Assembly (NCBI RefSeq): GCF_900215245.1
Contig: NZ_LT907842.1
Coordinates: 4,960,001-5,024,000, forward strand
Reading direction: 5' to 3'
DNA length: 64,000 nt
Source: Pseudomonas fluorescens
GTDB lineage: Bacteria; Pseudomonadota; Gammaproteobacteria; Pseudomonadales; Pseudomonadaceae
Made by a program: the position numbers and the translations under genes. The notes under the pieces are model-generated. The model was not told where the DNA came from and searched no databases. It worked only from the letters and a program-made list of their open reading frames with translations. Position 1 is the first letter of the stretch, and each line of letters opens with the position of its first letter. This document shows positions 8,275-16,610 of this stretch, piece after piece.

Positions 8275-8943
8275 ATGGACGCATGGACACTGCATTGGCT
8301 GGAGGCTTCGGGCGCCCTGGGCGAATTTCGCAAGCAGTTGACGGAAGAATTCGAGATCGCCTACGAGGCCATTTCCAGGTGGATGCCAGCGCCACGCCTG
8401 GATGCGCTGATTCAGCGGCTGCCCGGTGAAACCATCGCGGAACTGGGCCTGGTGGGACGCGCCTACCGCAGCACGATGTTCTCAATGACCTTTGATCCGG
8501 ATAATCCGAATTTTGCCGCCAGCCTGAAACACGGCGCGGTGCATCGGCATGTGATACACGAGGTGCATCATTGCCTGCGCATGGCCGGGCCTGGGTATGG
8601 CTGGACGTTGGGCGAAGCATTGGTCAGTGAAGGCCTGGCCGGGCAGTTTGTGCGCCAGCTACTGGGCAGCGAGCCGGAGCCGTGGGAGAGGGCGTTCAGC
8701 CTTGAGGCGTTGCGAGCGGAGCCGGTGGACCTGAGCGCCCTGGGGGCAACGTACTACGATCACAATGCGTGGTTTTTTGGTACGGCGGACAAGCCCAAGT
8801 GGTTGGGGTATGCGCTCGGCGATCAGATGGTGGGGCGATGGTTGGCGGTGGTGGGGCAGCCGGATGCGTCCACCTGGGTCAACGTCCGCGCGCAAGACAT
8901 CCTCGCGGTTGCGCTCGACCAAGGGTTGATCCGCAATCCCTGA
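8275..8943 (+). CDS. DUF2268-like putative zinc protease
   Basis: 222 residues from the ATG at 8275, which has GAGAGGTGAG immediately upstream; upstream ATGs lack such a site. The centre holds HEVHH (about residues 97-101), an HEXXH zinc-binding motif, followed by LGEALVSEGLAGQF, where the downstream Glu could be the third ligand. This arrangement matches DUF2268, described as predicted Zn-dependent proteases. No signal peptide, so cytoplasmic. It stands alone, diverging from nspC. Substrate unknown. Confidence 0.75.
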   Translation: MDAWTLHWLEASGALGEFRKQLTEEFEIAYEAISRWMPAPRLDALIQRLPGETIAELGLVGRAYRSTMFSMTFDPDNPNFAASLKHGAVHRHVIHEVHHCLRMAGPGYGWTLGEALVSEGLAGQFVRQLLGSEPEPWERAFSLEALRAEPVDLSALGATYYDHNAWFFGTADKPKWLGYALGDQMVGRWLAVVGQPDASTWVNVRAQDILAVALDQGLIRNP

Positions 8944-9041
8944 TAGGCACAGGGTCGCCGGCGCCTGCCGGCTTCACTGACATCAAACCGTCATCTGCCC
9001 ACCACCTTCCTGCCACATTCCCCCGTTACTGTCCTCGCCAA

Positions 9042-9055
9042 TGAGATCGATCTCA
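9042..9055. promoter_or_regulatory. Operator-like palindrome, LacI type
   Basis: TGAGATCGATCTCA is a perfect 14-base palindrome with a central CG step, the usual form of a LacI/GalR-family operator. It lies 11 bases before the ATG of the LacI-family gene, covering the expected promoter or leader, which suggests autoregulation and control of the downstream importer genes. Confidence 0.6.
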
Positions 9056-9066
9056 AGCGAGTGACA

Positions 9067-10086
9067 ATGACTGACTTGAAAGACGTTGCACGGCTGGCTG
9101 GCGTATCCCGCGCCACCGCCGCCCGCACCTTTGCTTCACCCGACCAGGTGCGCCCGGCCACCCGTGAGCAGGTGTTCGCCGCCGCTCGTGAGCTGGGCTT
9201 TCGGCCCAATTTGCTCGGCCGCCAATTGCGCCTGCAAACCACCCAACTGATTGGCGTCGTGGTGCCCAACCTGCTCAACCCGGTGTTCGCCGAACAGTTC
9301 CAAGCCATGGAGCGTGCGGCACGGTTGCGCGGCTACAGCCTGTTGCTGGCGACCACCGACTACAGCAGCGAACGCGAAAGCGTGGTGGTGGAAGAGTTGT
9401 TGCGCCAACGCGTCGACGGCCTCGTGCTGACGGTGACCGACGCCGAAAGCAACAGCGTGCTCAACAGCCTCGCCAGCGAACAAACGCCGTTCGTGCTGGC
9501 GTATCACCAACCGAGCAACCCCAACTACAGCGCGGTGTCGGTCGATAACCGCGCGGGCATGGCCCTGGCCACGCGGTATTTGCTCGACGCGGGGCACCGC
9601 CGCATCAGCATGGTTGCCGGCCCCGCGTTGCAGTCCGATCGCGCTCGCCTGCGTTACGCGGGCTATTGCGACGCGATGAAAGCGTACGGGCTCAACACCC
9701 GCCCGGTCATCGAGATGCCGGCCCACACCCAGGCCGAGTTCGCGGCCATCGCGCCCTTTCTCCACGGCCCCCAGGCCCCGACTGCGCTGGTGTGTTCCAA
9801 CGATTTCCTGGCCATCAGCCTGATCGCCGAGTTGCGCCGCAACGCCTGGCATGTGCCCGAGCAACTGTCGGTGATGGGCTTCGACGGCATAGCGCTCGGC
9901 ACGCAGATGCACCCGACCCTGTGCAGCGTGGTGCAACCCATCGCGCTGCTCGCCAGCACCGTGATTGATCAATTGCTGGCGCAGATCGCCGGCCAATCGC
10001 CGATTTCCCATTGTCTGCCTTGCCATATCCGGCCCGGCGAAAGCACTCAACCCCACGAGGAGACGCTTGATGCGCGCGTTCAGTAA
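9067..10086 (+). CDS. LacI-family transcriptional regulator
   Basis: 339 residues. The N-terminal helix-turn-helix reads DLKDVARLAGVSRATAARTF, followed by the hinge helix region RPNLLGRQLR; residues from about 60 form the periplasmic-binding-protein-like sensor (IGVVVPNLLNPVFAE, LVCSNDFLAI, VMGFDGIALG). I prefer the ATG at 9067 over the GTG two codons earlier. A 14-base palindrome just upstream is a candidate operator. Its end overlaps the substrate-binding protein gene by 17 bases, so it is probably part of the same operon and senses the imported substrate or a derivative. Confidence 0.93.
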   Translation: MTDLKDVARLAGVSRATAARTFASPDQVRPATREQVFAAARELGFRPNLLGRQLRLQTTQLIGVVVPNLLNPVFAEQFQAMERAARLRGYSLLLATTDYSSERESVVVEELLRQRVDGLVLTVTDAESNSVLNSLASEQTPFVLAYHQPSNPNYSAVSVDNRAGMALATRYLLDAGHRRISMVAGPALQSDRARLRYAGYCDAMKAYGLNTRPVIEMPAHTQAEFAAIAPFLHGPQAPTALVCSNDFLAISLIAELRRNAWHVPEQLSVMGFDGIALGTQMHPTLCSVVQPIALLASTVIDQLLAQIAGQSPISHCLPCHIRPGESTQPHEETLDARVQ

Positions 10087-11074
10087 AACTTTGGCAGCCG
10101 TGCTGCTGTGCGGTGCGGCCAGCCTGGCCCAGGCCGCCGAAACCGCGATTTGCTACAACTGCCCGCCCGACTGGGCGGACTGGGGCAGCCAGCTCAAGGC
10201 CATCGCCGCCAGCACCGGCGTGCAGGTGCCGCTGGACAACAAGAACTCCGGCCAGTCCCTGGCGCAGTTGGTGGCCGAGAAGGCCGCGCCGGTGGCGGAC
10301 GTGGTGTATTACGGCGTGACCTTCGGCCTGCAGGCGCAAAAAGCCCAGGTGGTCGACACCTACACACCCAAAGGCTGGGAACAGATCCCCGCCGGCTTGA
10401 AGGACCCGGCCGGCCACTGGTTCGCGATTCACTCCGGCACCTTGGGCATCATGGTCAACGTCGACGCGCTGGGCGGTTTGCCGGTGCCGCAAGGCTGGGC
10501 CGACCTGCTCAAACCTGAGTACAAAGGCATGGTCGGTTACCTCGACCCGTCCAGCGCGTTTGTCGGCTACGTCTCTGCCGTGGCGATCAACCGCGCGCTG
10601 GGCGGCGACCTGGACAACTTCGCGCCCGCTATCGACTACTTTCAGAAGCTCGCGAAAAACGCGCCCATCGTGCCCAAGCAGACCGCTTATGCGCGGGTGC
10701 TGTCCGGCGAGCTGCCGATCCTGGTGGACTACGACTTCAACGCCTACCGCGCGCGTTACAAGGACAACGCCAATGTCGCCTTCGTGATCCCCAAAGAGGG
10801 CAGCATCAGCGTGCCGTATGTGATGAGCCTGGTGGCTAACGCGCCGCACCGCGCGAATGCGGAAAAGGTCCTCGACTTTGTGCTGTCCGACGCCGGCCAG
10901 GCACTCTGGGCCAAGGCCTACCTGCGCCCGGTACGGCCGATGAAAATGCCCGCGGATGTGGCCGCGCAGTTCCTGCCGGACAGCGACTATGCGCGTGCCG
11001 GCGTGGTCGACTACGAAAAAATGGCCGCTGTGCAGGAAGCCTTCGCCGCCCGTTACCTGAACGAGGTCAAGTAA
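10070..11074 (+). CDS. ABC importer periplasmic substrate-binding protein
   Basis: 334 residues. A signal peptide of about 23 residues (MRAFSKTLAAVLLCGAAS, then AQA cleavage) leads to an iron/spermidine/phosphonate-type binding protein (SBP_bac class): GHWFAIHSGTLGIMVNVDAL, WADLLKPEYKGMVGYLDPSSA and GSISVPYVMSLVANAPH are typical. GAGGAG precedes the ATG at 10070. It lies inside the last codons of the LacI gene. The ligand is unknown; the downstream phosphodiesterase suggests a phosphate ester or phosphonate. Confidence 0.9.
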   Translation: MRAFSKTLAAVLLCGAASLAQAAETAICYNCPPDWADWGSQLKAIAASTGVQVPLDNKNSGQSLAQLVAEKAAPVADVVYYGVTFGLQAQKAQVVDTYTPKGWEQIPAGLKDPAGHWFAIHSGTLGIMVNVDALGGLPVPQGWADLLKPEYKGMVGYLDPSSAFVGYVSAVAINRALGGDLDNFAPAIDYFQKLAKNAPIVPKQTAYARVLSGELPILVDYDFNAYRARYKDNANVAFVIPKEGSISVPYVMSLVANAPHRANAEKVLDFVLSDAGQALWAKAYLRPVRPMKMPADVAAQFLPDSDYARAGVVDYEKMAAVQEAFAARYLNEVK

Positions 11075-11893
11075 GTGGCCGCATCGGCAAAACACGCCGC
11101 CTGGGCGTTGGCCCCGGCGTTTGCGGTGCTGCTCGCGTTCTGGCTGTTGCCGCTGGCGCACCTGGTGGTGCTCGGTGCGCAAAGCCGCGACAGCCTGGGC
11201 AGCGGTTATTGGCAGGTGCTCAGCAGTGCGCAGTACCTGGGCAGCCTGGGGCAAACCGTGATTCTTGCGCTGGTGGTGACCTCGGTCGCGTTACTGATCG
11301 GCGGCATCAGCGGCGTATTTCTCGCGCGCCAGCAGTTCTTCGGGCGTTCGGCGCTGGTGGCGCTCTTGACCTTTCCGCTGGCGTTTCCCGGCGTGGTCGT
11401 GGGGTTCCTGGTGATCCTGCTGGCCGGGCGCCAAGGCCTGTTCGCCGCCTTGGGGCTGCAACTGGCCGGTGAGCGCTGGATCTTTGCGTATTCGTTGGCC
11501 GGGCTGTTCGTGGGCTATCTGTACTTCTCGATTCCACGGGTGATTCTCACGGTGATGGCGGCGTGCGAGAGCCTCGACCGCAGCCTCGAAGAAGCGGCTC
11601 ATTCTTTGGGGGCCGGCCATTGGCGCGTGGTGTGCGACGTCATCGTGCCGGGCCTGGCCCCCGCGCTGGCTTCGTGCGGGGCGATCTGCTTTGCCACCTC
11701 GATGGGGGCGTTTGGCACGGCCTTCACGTTGGGCACGCGGCTGAACGTCACCCCGGTGGCGATCTACAACGTGTTCACCAACTACGCCAACTTTGCCGTC
11801 GCCGCTGCCCTGTCGGTGGTGCTCGGTGCGGTGACCTGGGCCGTGTTGCTGTTGACACGACGGCTGGTCAAAAACGCGGGGACAGTCCTGTGA
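11075..11893 (+). CDS. ABC importer permease, first subunit
   Basis: 272 residues with about six membrane helices. The cytoplasmic EAA loop (EEAAHSLGAGHWRV near residue 175) contacts the ATPase. The GTG start at 11075 abuts the stop of the binding-protein gene, and the end overlaps the second permease by four bases, so translation is coupled. Belongs to the BPD-type permeases used for spermidine/putrescine, iron or phosphonate import. Confidence 0.9.
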   Translation: MAASAKHAAWALAPAFAVLLAFWLLPLAHLVVLGAQSRDSLGSGYWQVLSSAQYLGSLGQTVILALVVTSVALLIGGISGVFLARQQFFGRSALVALLTFPLAFPGVVVGFLVILLAGRQGLFAALGLQLAGERWIFAYSLAGLFVGYLYFSIPRVILTVMAACESLDRSLEEAAHSLGAGHWRVVCDVIVPGLAPALASCGAICFATSMGAFGTAFTLGTRLNVTPVAIYNVFTNYANFAVAAALSVVLGAVTWAVLLLTRRLVKNAGTVL

Positions 11894-12684
11894 AACGCTC
11901 TTCGCTGTTTGTGATTCAACTGCTGTTTACCCTGCTGGTGTGCGCCTTCATGTTGGTGCCGGTGGTGATGTCATTGTTGGCCGGGTTGACCCGCAACTTC
12001 TTTGTCGGCCTGTCCAGTGGGTTGACCTTCGACTGGCTGATCCAGGTGTGGCAGGCCTATTCGCCGACCGTGTGGCTGTCACTGCAATTGGCCCTGGCCT
12101 GCGCGGTGTGCGTCGGCGTGATCGGCGTACCTGCGGCCTATGCCCTGGTGCGGATGAACAACCGCTTCAGTCGCGCCTTCGAGGAGCTGATGGTGCTGCC
12201 GGTGGCAATGCCGGGGTTGGCCAGTGCGTTGGCGTTGCTGCTGACCTACGGCCAGTTCGGCACGTTTCGCAGCAGTTGGTTGTTCATCCTCGTCGGCCAC
12301 GTGCTGTTCACCTTGCCGTTTCTGGTGCGCCCGGTGATGGCCGTGATGCAGCGCCAGCAACTGCCGGTGCTGGAGGAGGCGGCGGCGAGCCTCGGTGCCG
12401 GGCCGATCAAACGCTTCTTCAGCGTGGTATTACCGAACTGCCGGGCGGGGATTCTCGCCGGCGTGCTGATGGTGGTCACCCTGAGCCTGGGTGAATTCAA
12501 CCTGACCTGGATGCTGCACACACCGATGACCAAAACGCTGCCCGTGGGCCTGGCCGACAGCTACGCCTCGGCCCGCCTGGAAATTGCCAGCGCCTACACC
12601 CTTATCTTTTTGCTGATGATCGTGCCGCTGCTGGTTGCGCTGCAGGCCATCAGTGCTCGTTTGTCCCGTGGAGAGCGTCGATGA
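11890..12684 (+). CDS. ABC importer permease, second subunit
   Basis: 264 residues, GTG start at 11890 inside the GTGA overlap with the first permease. Six hydrophobic segments; EAA loop EEAAASLGAGPIKRF near residue 163. It would pair with the preceding permease as a heterodimer in the inner membrane. The end overlaps the ATPase gene by four bases (ATGA). Confidence 0.9.
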   Translation: MKRSSLFVIQLLFTLLVCAFMLVPVVMSLLAGLTRNFFVGLSSGLTFDWLIQVWQAYSPTVWLSLQLALACAVCVGVIGVPAAYALVRMNNRFSRAFEELMVLPVAMPGLASALALLLTYGQFGTFRSSWLFILVGHVLFTLPFLVRPVMAVMQRQQLPVLEEAAASLGAGPIKRFFSVVLPNCRAGILAGVLMVVTLSLGEFNLTWMLHTPMTKTLPVGLADSYASARLEIASAYTLIFLLMIVPLLVALQAISARLSRGERR

Positions 12685-13712
12685 CCGCTATCACTATCCG
12701 GTTGCAGGGCTGTCGCAAGGCATTTGCCGACGGCACCGTGGCCGTGCATGACTTGAATCTGACTGTCGAAGGCGGTGAAACCCTGGCGATTCTTGGCCCG
12801 TCCGGCTGTGGCAAAACCACGACCTTGCGCCTGATTGCCGGCCTGGAGCGCCCGGACGTGGGCCAGGTGTTTTTCGGCGATCAAGACGTCACCCGCCTGC
12901 CCATCGAGCGTCGCGACGTGGGCATGGTGTTCCAGAATTACGCGCTGTTTCCTAACCTGGATGTGGCCGGCAACATCGTCTATGGCTTGAAGATTCGCGG
13001 CATGTCGGCGCCGGCGCGCAACAAGCGCTGTGAAGAGTTACTGGAGTTGGTGGGCTTGCAGCAGCACGGCAAGCGCAGCATCCATGAGCTTTCGGGTGGG
13101 CAGCGTCAGCGCGTGGCCCTGGCTCGGGCGCTGGCTCCGCGACCTAAAGTGCTGTTGCTGGATGAACCCCTGGCGGCCCTCGATGCGCAATTGCGCGAGC
13201 GTCTGCGCAGTGAGCTGGACCAACTGTTGCGTGGGCTCGGCATCACCTCGGTCTTTGTCACACACGATCAGGGCGAAGCCATGGCCCTGGGCGACCGCAT
13301 CCTGGTGATGGAACAGGGGCGTGTCGCGCAACTGGCCAGTCCCCGGCAGATCTACCAGCAACCGGCCAACGCGTTCGTTGCCGGATTTGTCGGCAATCTG
13401 AATGCCTTTGCGGTCCTCGACCGCACCGCCCACGGCCTGAAAGTCTGTGGTGGTGAGCTGCCGTGGCACGCCGCCGAGCGCCCCGGCACCGTGTATTGCC
13501 GCCCCGAACACCTGCGCGTGATGGAGGGGGAAGGGCACTTGCACGGCCACCTGTTGGCGCAGTTCTTCCAGGGCGCGCAAAGCCGTCTGTTGGTGGACAT
13601 CGGTGGGCCGCAACCGCTGCTGGTGGACTGCAGCGACAACCACTTGCACACCGTCGGCGCGCCGATTGCCCTGGCCATTGCGCCGCACATGTTGTTCACC
13701 CTGAATGCGTGA
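12681..13712 (+). CDS. ABC importer ATP-binding protein
   Basis: 343 residues. Walker A GPSGCGKTT near 38-46, Q-loop VFQNYALF, signature LSGGQRQR near 135, Walker B LLLDEPLAALD and switch His in VTHDQ are all intact. The C-terminal ~100 residues form the TOBE-like regulatory domain typical of PotA/FbpC-class ATPases. It powers the two permeases encoded immediately upstream with 4-base overlap. Confidence 0.93.
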   Translation: MTAITIRLQGCRKAFADGTVAVHDLNLTVEGGETLAILGPSGCGKTTTLRLIAGLERPDVGQVFFGDQDVTRLPIERRDVGMVFQNYALFPNLDVAGNIVYGLKIRGMSAPARNKRCEELLELVGLQQHGKRSIHELSGGQRQRVALARALAPRPKVLLLDEPLAALDAQLRERLRSELDQLLRGLGITSVFVTHDQGEAMALGDRILVMEQGRVAQLASPRQIYQQPANAFVAGFVGNLNAFAVLDRTAHGLKVCGGELPWHAAERPGTVYCRPEHLRVMEGEGHLHGHLLAQFFQGAQSRLLVDIGGPQPLLVDCSDNHLHTVGAPIALAIAPHMLFTLNA

Positions 13713-13721
13713 GAACCTATT

Positions 13722-14555
13722 GTGAACCGTCCGTTTCTTGTTGCGCAGATCAGCGACTTGCACCTTAAAGCCGGCAATCGCCTGACCTACGGCGTTGTCG
13801 ATACCCTGGGCGCGCTGCGCCGAGCCGTCGACCATCTGAACGCCAGCGACCCCAGGCCCGATATTGTGGTGGTCAGCGGCGACCTGGTGGACTTCGGTCG
13901 CGCCGACGAATACGCCGTGCTGCGCCCTGAGCTGGCACGCCTGCAGATGCCGTGCTACCTGGTGCCCGGTAACCACGACAGCCGCGCGCCGTTGCTGGAT
14001 GCCTTCCGCGATCACGCTTATTTGCCCGCCTCGGCCGAGGGCCCGTTGGATTGGGTGGTGGACGAACATCCGCTGCGTCTGATCGGCCTCGACTCGACCA
14101 TTCCCGGTGGCCATGGCGGCCAGTTGCTGGACAGCCAGTTGCAGTGGCTCGACGAACAGTTGGCGCTGCGTCCTGCTGCGCCGACCTTGTTGATCCTGCA
14201 TCACCCGCCGTTTGTCAGCGGCATTGGCCATATGGACCGCGAAGCCTTTATCAACGCCAGCGCTTTGGAGCGCGTGGTTGCCCGTCACCCGCACGTGGAG
14301 CGCCTGTTGTGCGGGCATTTGCATCGGCCCATGCAACGGCGTTTCGGCGGTAGCGTGAGTTGTGTGTGCCCCGGCACTTCCCACCAGATCGTGCTCGACC
14401 TGCAAGACGCCGCGCCCGCGCATTTCAACCTGGAGCCGGCGGGTTACCTGCTGCACCGCTGGGATGAACAGCAAGGCTTGATCAGCCACAACGGCGTGTT
14501 CGGGGATTACCCGGGGCCGTATCCGTTTTATGACGCTCATGGATTGATTGACTGA
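13722..14555 (+). CDS. Metallophosphoesterase, GpdQ/CpdA-like
   Basis: 277 residues, GTG start nine bases after the ATPase gene. Calcineurin-type dinuclear metal motifs in order: QISDLHL (12-14), VSGDLVDFG (near 52), VPGNHDS (near 86), LHHPP (near 165) and CGHLHRP (near 205). Family members hydrolyse phosphodiesters such as glycerophosphodiesters or cyclic nucleotides. No signal peptide, so it acts in the cytoplasm, probably on the imported compound. Its position at the end of the importer operon is the main clue to the transporter's substrate class. Confidence 0.88.
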   Translation: MNRPFLVAQISDLHLKAGNRLTYGVVDTLGALRRAVDHLNASDPRPDIVVVSGDLVDFGRADEYAVLRPELARLQMPCYLVPGNHDSRAPLLDAFRDHAYLPASAEGPLDWVVDEHPLRLIGLDSTIPGGHGGQLLDSQLQWLDEQLALRPAAPTLLILHHPPFVSGIGHMDREAFINASALERVVARHPHVERLLCGHLHRPMQRRFGGSVSCVCPGTSHQIVLDLQDAAPAHFNLEPAGYLLHRWDEQQGLISHNGVFGDYPGPYPFYDAHGLID

Positions 14556-14694
14556 GGTTCTACGGAGGTTCACTTCGCTCAACTAAGTAGTTAAACGCCC
14601 GTTAGTGCACCGGCCACACGCCAGTGGGGTCGCGTGCTTCCTGCTGCCTTTTTTTTGCGCCCGGAACCTGGATTCCGCGCCGGAGTTCGTCCTG

Positions 14695-16014
14695 ATGAAA
14701 GCCACATTGAATGTATTAAGCGTATTGACCGGCAGCCTGGGCATTGCCCTGAGCCCCTTGGCGAGCGCCGATTTCCTGAGTGACAGTAAAGCCAACTTGA
14801 GCCTGCGCAACTTCTACTTCAATAACGACAACCGTGACGGCGCCGCCGCGCCGTCGAAGACCGAAGAGTGGGGCCAGGCGTTCCTCCTCAACTACCAGTC
14901 GGGCTTTACCGAGGGCACCGTCGGTTTTGGCCTTGACGCCGTCGGCATGCTCGGCGTGACCCTCGACAGCGGCGCTGGCCGCCACGTGGGCAGCTCGATG
15001 ATCCCCAACGATGACGGCAAAGCGGCGGACAGCTGGACGCGTGCTGGCGCGACGGCCAAGGCGCGTTTCGCCAAGACCGAGCTGCGCTACGGCTACCTGC
15101 GGCCGAACCTGCCGATCCTGGTGAGCAACGATGGCCGCCTGTTGCCGCAATCCTTCGAAGGTGGCCAGGTCACCAGTAAAGACATCGACAACCTGACCCT
15201 GATCGGCGGTCAACTGCAACACACCACCGGCCGTGGTTCCAGCGACAGCAGCGGCCTGGCAGCGGCGGGCGGCACCCGGGAAAGCAATAAATTCAACTAC
15301 GCCGGTGCCGACTACCAAGTGAACAAGGACCTGCTGGTCCAGTACTACTACGCCAACCTTGAAGACTACTACCAACAGCACTTCGCCGGTTTGATCCATG
15401 TGTTGCCGCTGGGCGACTACGGCTCACTGAAAACCGACCTGCGTTACTTCAAGACCACCTCCGACGGTAAAAACAGCAGCGCTGCCGGGCGCGCCGAAGG
15501 TTATAAGTTCGGCGGCTATACCAAGAACGGTAACGGCGAGATCGACAACAACACCTGGAGCGCCGCCTTCATTTATTCCCTGGGGCCTCATGCGATCACC
15601 GCCGGTTACCAGCAAGTCTCCGACGGCAGTAACTTCGCCCAACTCAACCAGGGTGGCCTGGTGAACAAAGGGGAGGGAGGCTCCAGCCTGTACCTCTACA
15701 CCGACCGCACGGTGCAGACCTTCATCCAGGCCGGTGAACGCACCGCCTTCGCGCAATACGCTTACGACTTTGTCGCGCTGGGCCTGCCGGGCCTGAAGGC
15801 GTCGGTGATGTATTTGAAGGGCGACCATATCCTCACCACCGCCGGCAACAATGCCAGCGAGTGGGAGCGGGATATTTCCCTGGATTACGTGGTGCAAAGC
15901 GGTACGTTCAAAAACGTCGGGTTCGGCTGGCGCAACGGCATGTCGCGCAGTGAGGTGGCGCGCGACCAGGATCAGAATCGCCTGTTCGTGAGCTATTCGA
16001 TTCCGTTGATGTAA
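14695..16014 (+). CDS. OprD-family outer-membrane porin
   Basis: 439 residues from the ATG at 14695 (CGGAG about nine bases upstream). Signal peptide of about 24 residues ending in LASA. The OprD pattern follows: NLSLRNFYFNND, EWGQAFLLNYQSG, TKARF-like strands, Tyr/Asn-rich alternating beta strands, and a C-terminal strand ending in a hydrophobic pair (SYSIPLM). OprD porins are substrate-selective 18-stranded channels for small anions or amino acids. It follows the importer and phosphodiesterase by 139 bases and probably supplies the outer-membrane step for the same substrate. Confidence 0.92.
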   Translation: MKATLNVLSVLTGSLGIALSPLASADFLSDSKANLSLRNFYFNNDNRDGAAAPSKTEEWGQAFLLNYQSGFTEGTVGFGLDAVGMLGVTLDSGAGRHVGSSMIPNDDGKAADSWTRAGATAKARFAKTELRYGYLRPNLPILVSNDGRLLPQSFEGGQVTSKDIDNLTLIGGQLQHTTGRGSSDSSGLAAAGGTRESNKFNYAGADYQVNKDLLVQYYYANLEDYYQQHFAGLIHVLPLGDYGSLKTDLRYFKTTSDGKNSSAAGRAEGYKFGGYTKNGNGEIDNNTWSAAFIYSLGPHAITAGYQQVSDGSNFAQLNQGGLVNKGEGGSSLYLYTDRTVQTFIQAGERTAFAQYAYDFVALGLPGLKASVMYLKGDHILTTAGNNASEWERDISLDYVVQSGTFKNVGFGWRNGMSRSEVARDQDQNRLFVSYSIPLM

Positions 16015-16027
16015 CTGGTGGACGCAC

Positions 16028-16054
16028 CGCGCCTCACGGCTGTGTTGAGGCGCG
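16028..16054. terminator. Terminator-like hairpin between convergent genes
   Basis: CGCGCCTCA at 16028-16036 pairs exactly with TGAGGCGCG at 16046-16054 around a nine-base loop. It lies just after the porin stop and includes the stop and last codons of the convergent GNAT gene. There is no T-run, so it may act only as a 3' stabilising structure. Confidence 0.4.
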
Positions 16055-16522
16055 TGCGTTCAAGGGCGTGAGTGATTTTACGTGCGTCGCCTTGTCGTCA
16101 TCGATGGGTTGAAAACCGCAGCGCAGATAAAAGTGCGCGGCCTGTGGTGTATCGGTGAACAGGCGCACGGCCTGAAAGTGAACCGCTGCGTATTCCAGTA
16201 GCTGCGCTACCAAGGCCGTTGCGATACGACGGCCGCGCATCGCGGGTGCCACGTATACGCGGCGCAGCCGACCGATCCTCGGGCCGGCGTACGGGTCGCA
16301 GGACAGACCGCCGACGGCAATCAATTGGCCGTGATGAAAGCCCCCCAACAGGCACTCACCGGGTTGCTCAAATCGATTCGAGTGGTTTTCCCATTCAGTG
16401 ATAAGCCGCGTCAGAAACCGGAACCCTTCGGCAACGGCCTGCGCTTCCAGGACGTGGATCTGCTGGGGGAGTTCGCCCAACGTGTGTATTGCAAGGTCTT
16501 CGCTGGCCTGTATCACGCACAT
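16034..16522 (-). CDS. GNAT-family N-acetyltransferase
   Basis: 162 residues from the ATG at 16522; a TTG five codons upstream is possible. The acetyl-CoA binding core reads RLRRVYVAPAMRGRRIATALVAQLLEYA near residues 85-112, the R/Q-X-X-G-X-G/A pattern of GNAT enzymes (here RGRRIA). Followed by LFTDTPQAAHFYLRCGFQP, a typical motif B. The acyl acceptor is not evident. Convergent with the OprD gene. Confidence 0.85.
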   Translation of the reverse strand: MCVIQASEDLAIHTLGELPQQIHVLEAQAVAEGFRFLTRLITEWENHSNRFEQPGECLLGGFHHGQLIAVGGLSCDPYAGPRIGRLRRVYVAPAMRGRRIATALVAQLLEYAAVHFQAVRLFTDTPQAAHFYLRCGFQPIDDDKATHVKSLTPLNARASTQP

Positions 16523-16610
16523 TCCCCGCTCAATCAAACGGCCTTGGACTCAACGCAACAGGGAACTGTGGTGAATCAGCCGCTGGTCACAGTGGATGGA
16601 TTATCGACGT

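Noticed and set aside
13038..14582. Long minus-strand open frame across the ATPase and phosphodiesterase genes
   Set aside because: Antisense to genes with complete motif sets; His/Gln/Val-rich translation is typical of a shadow frame.
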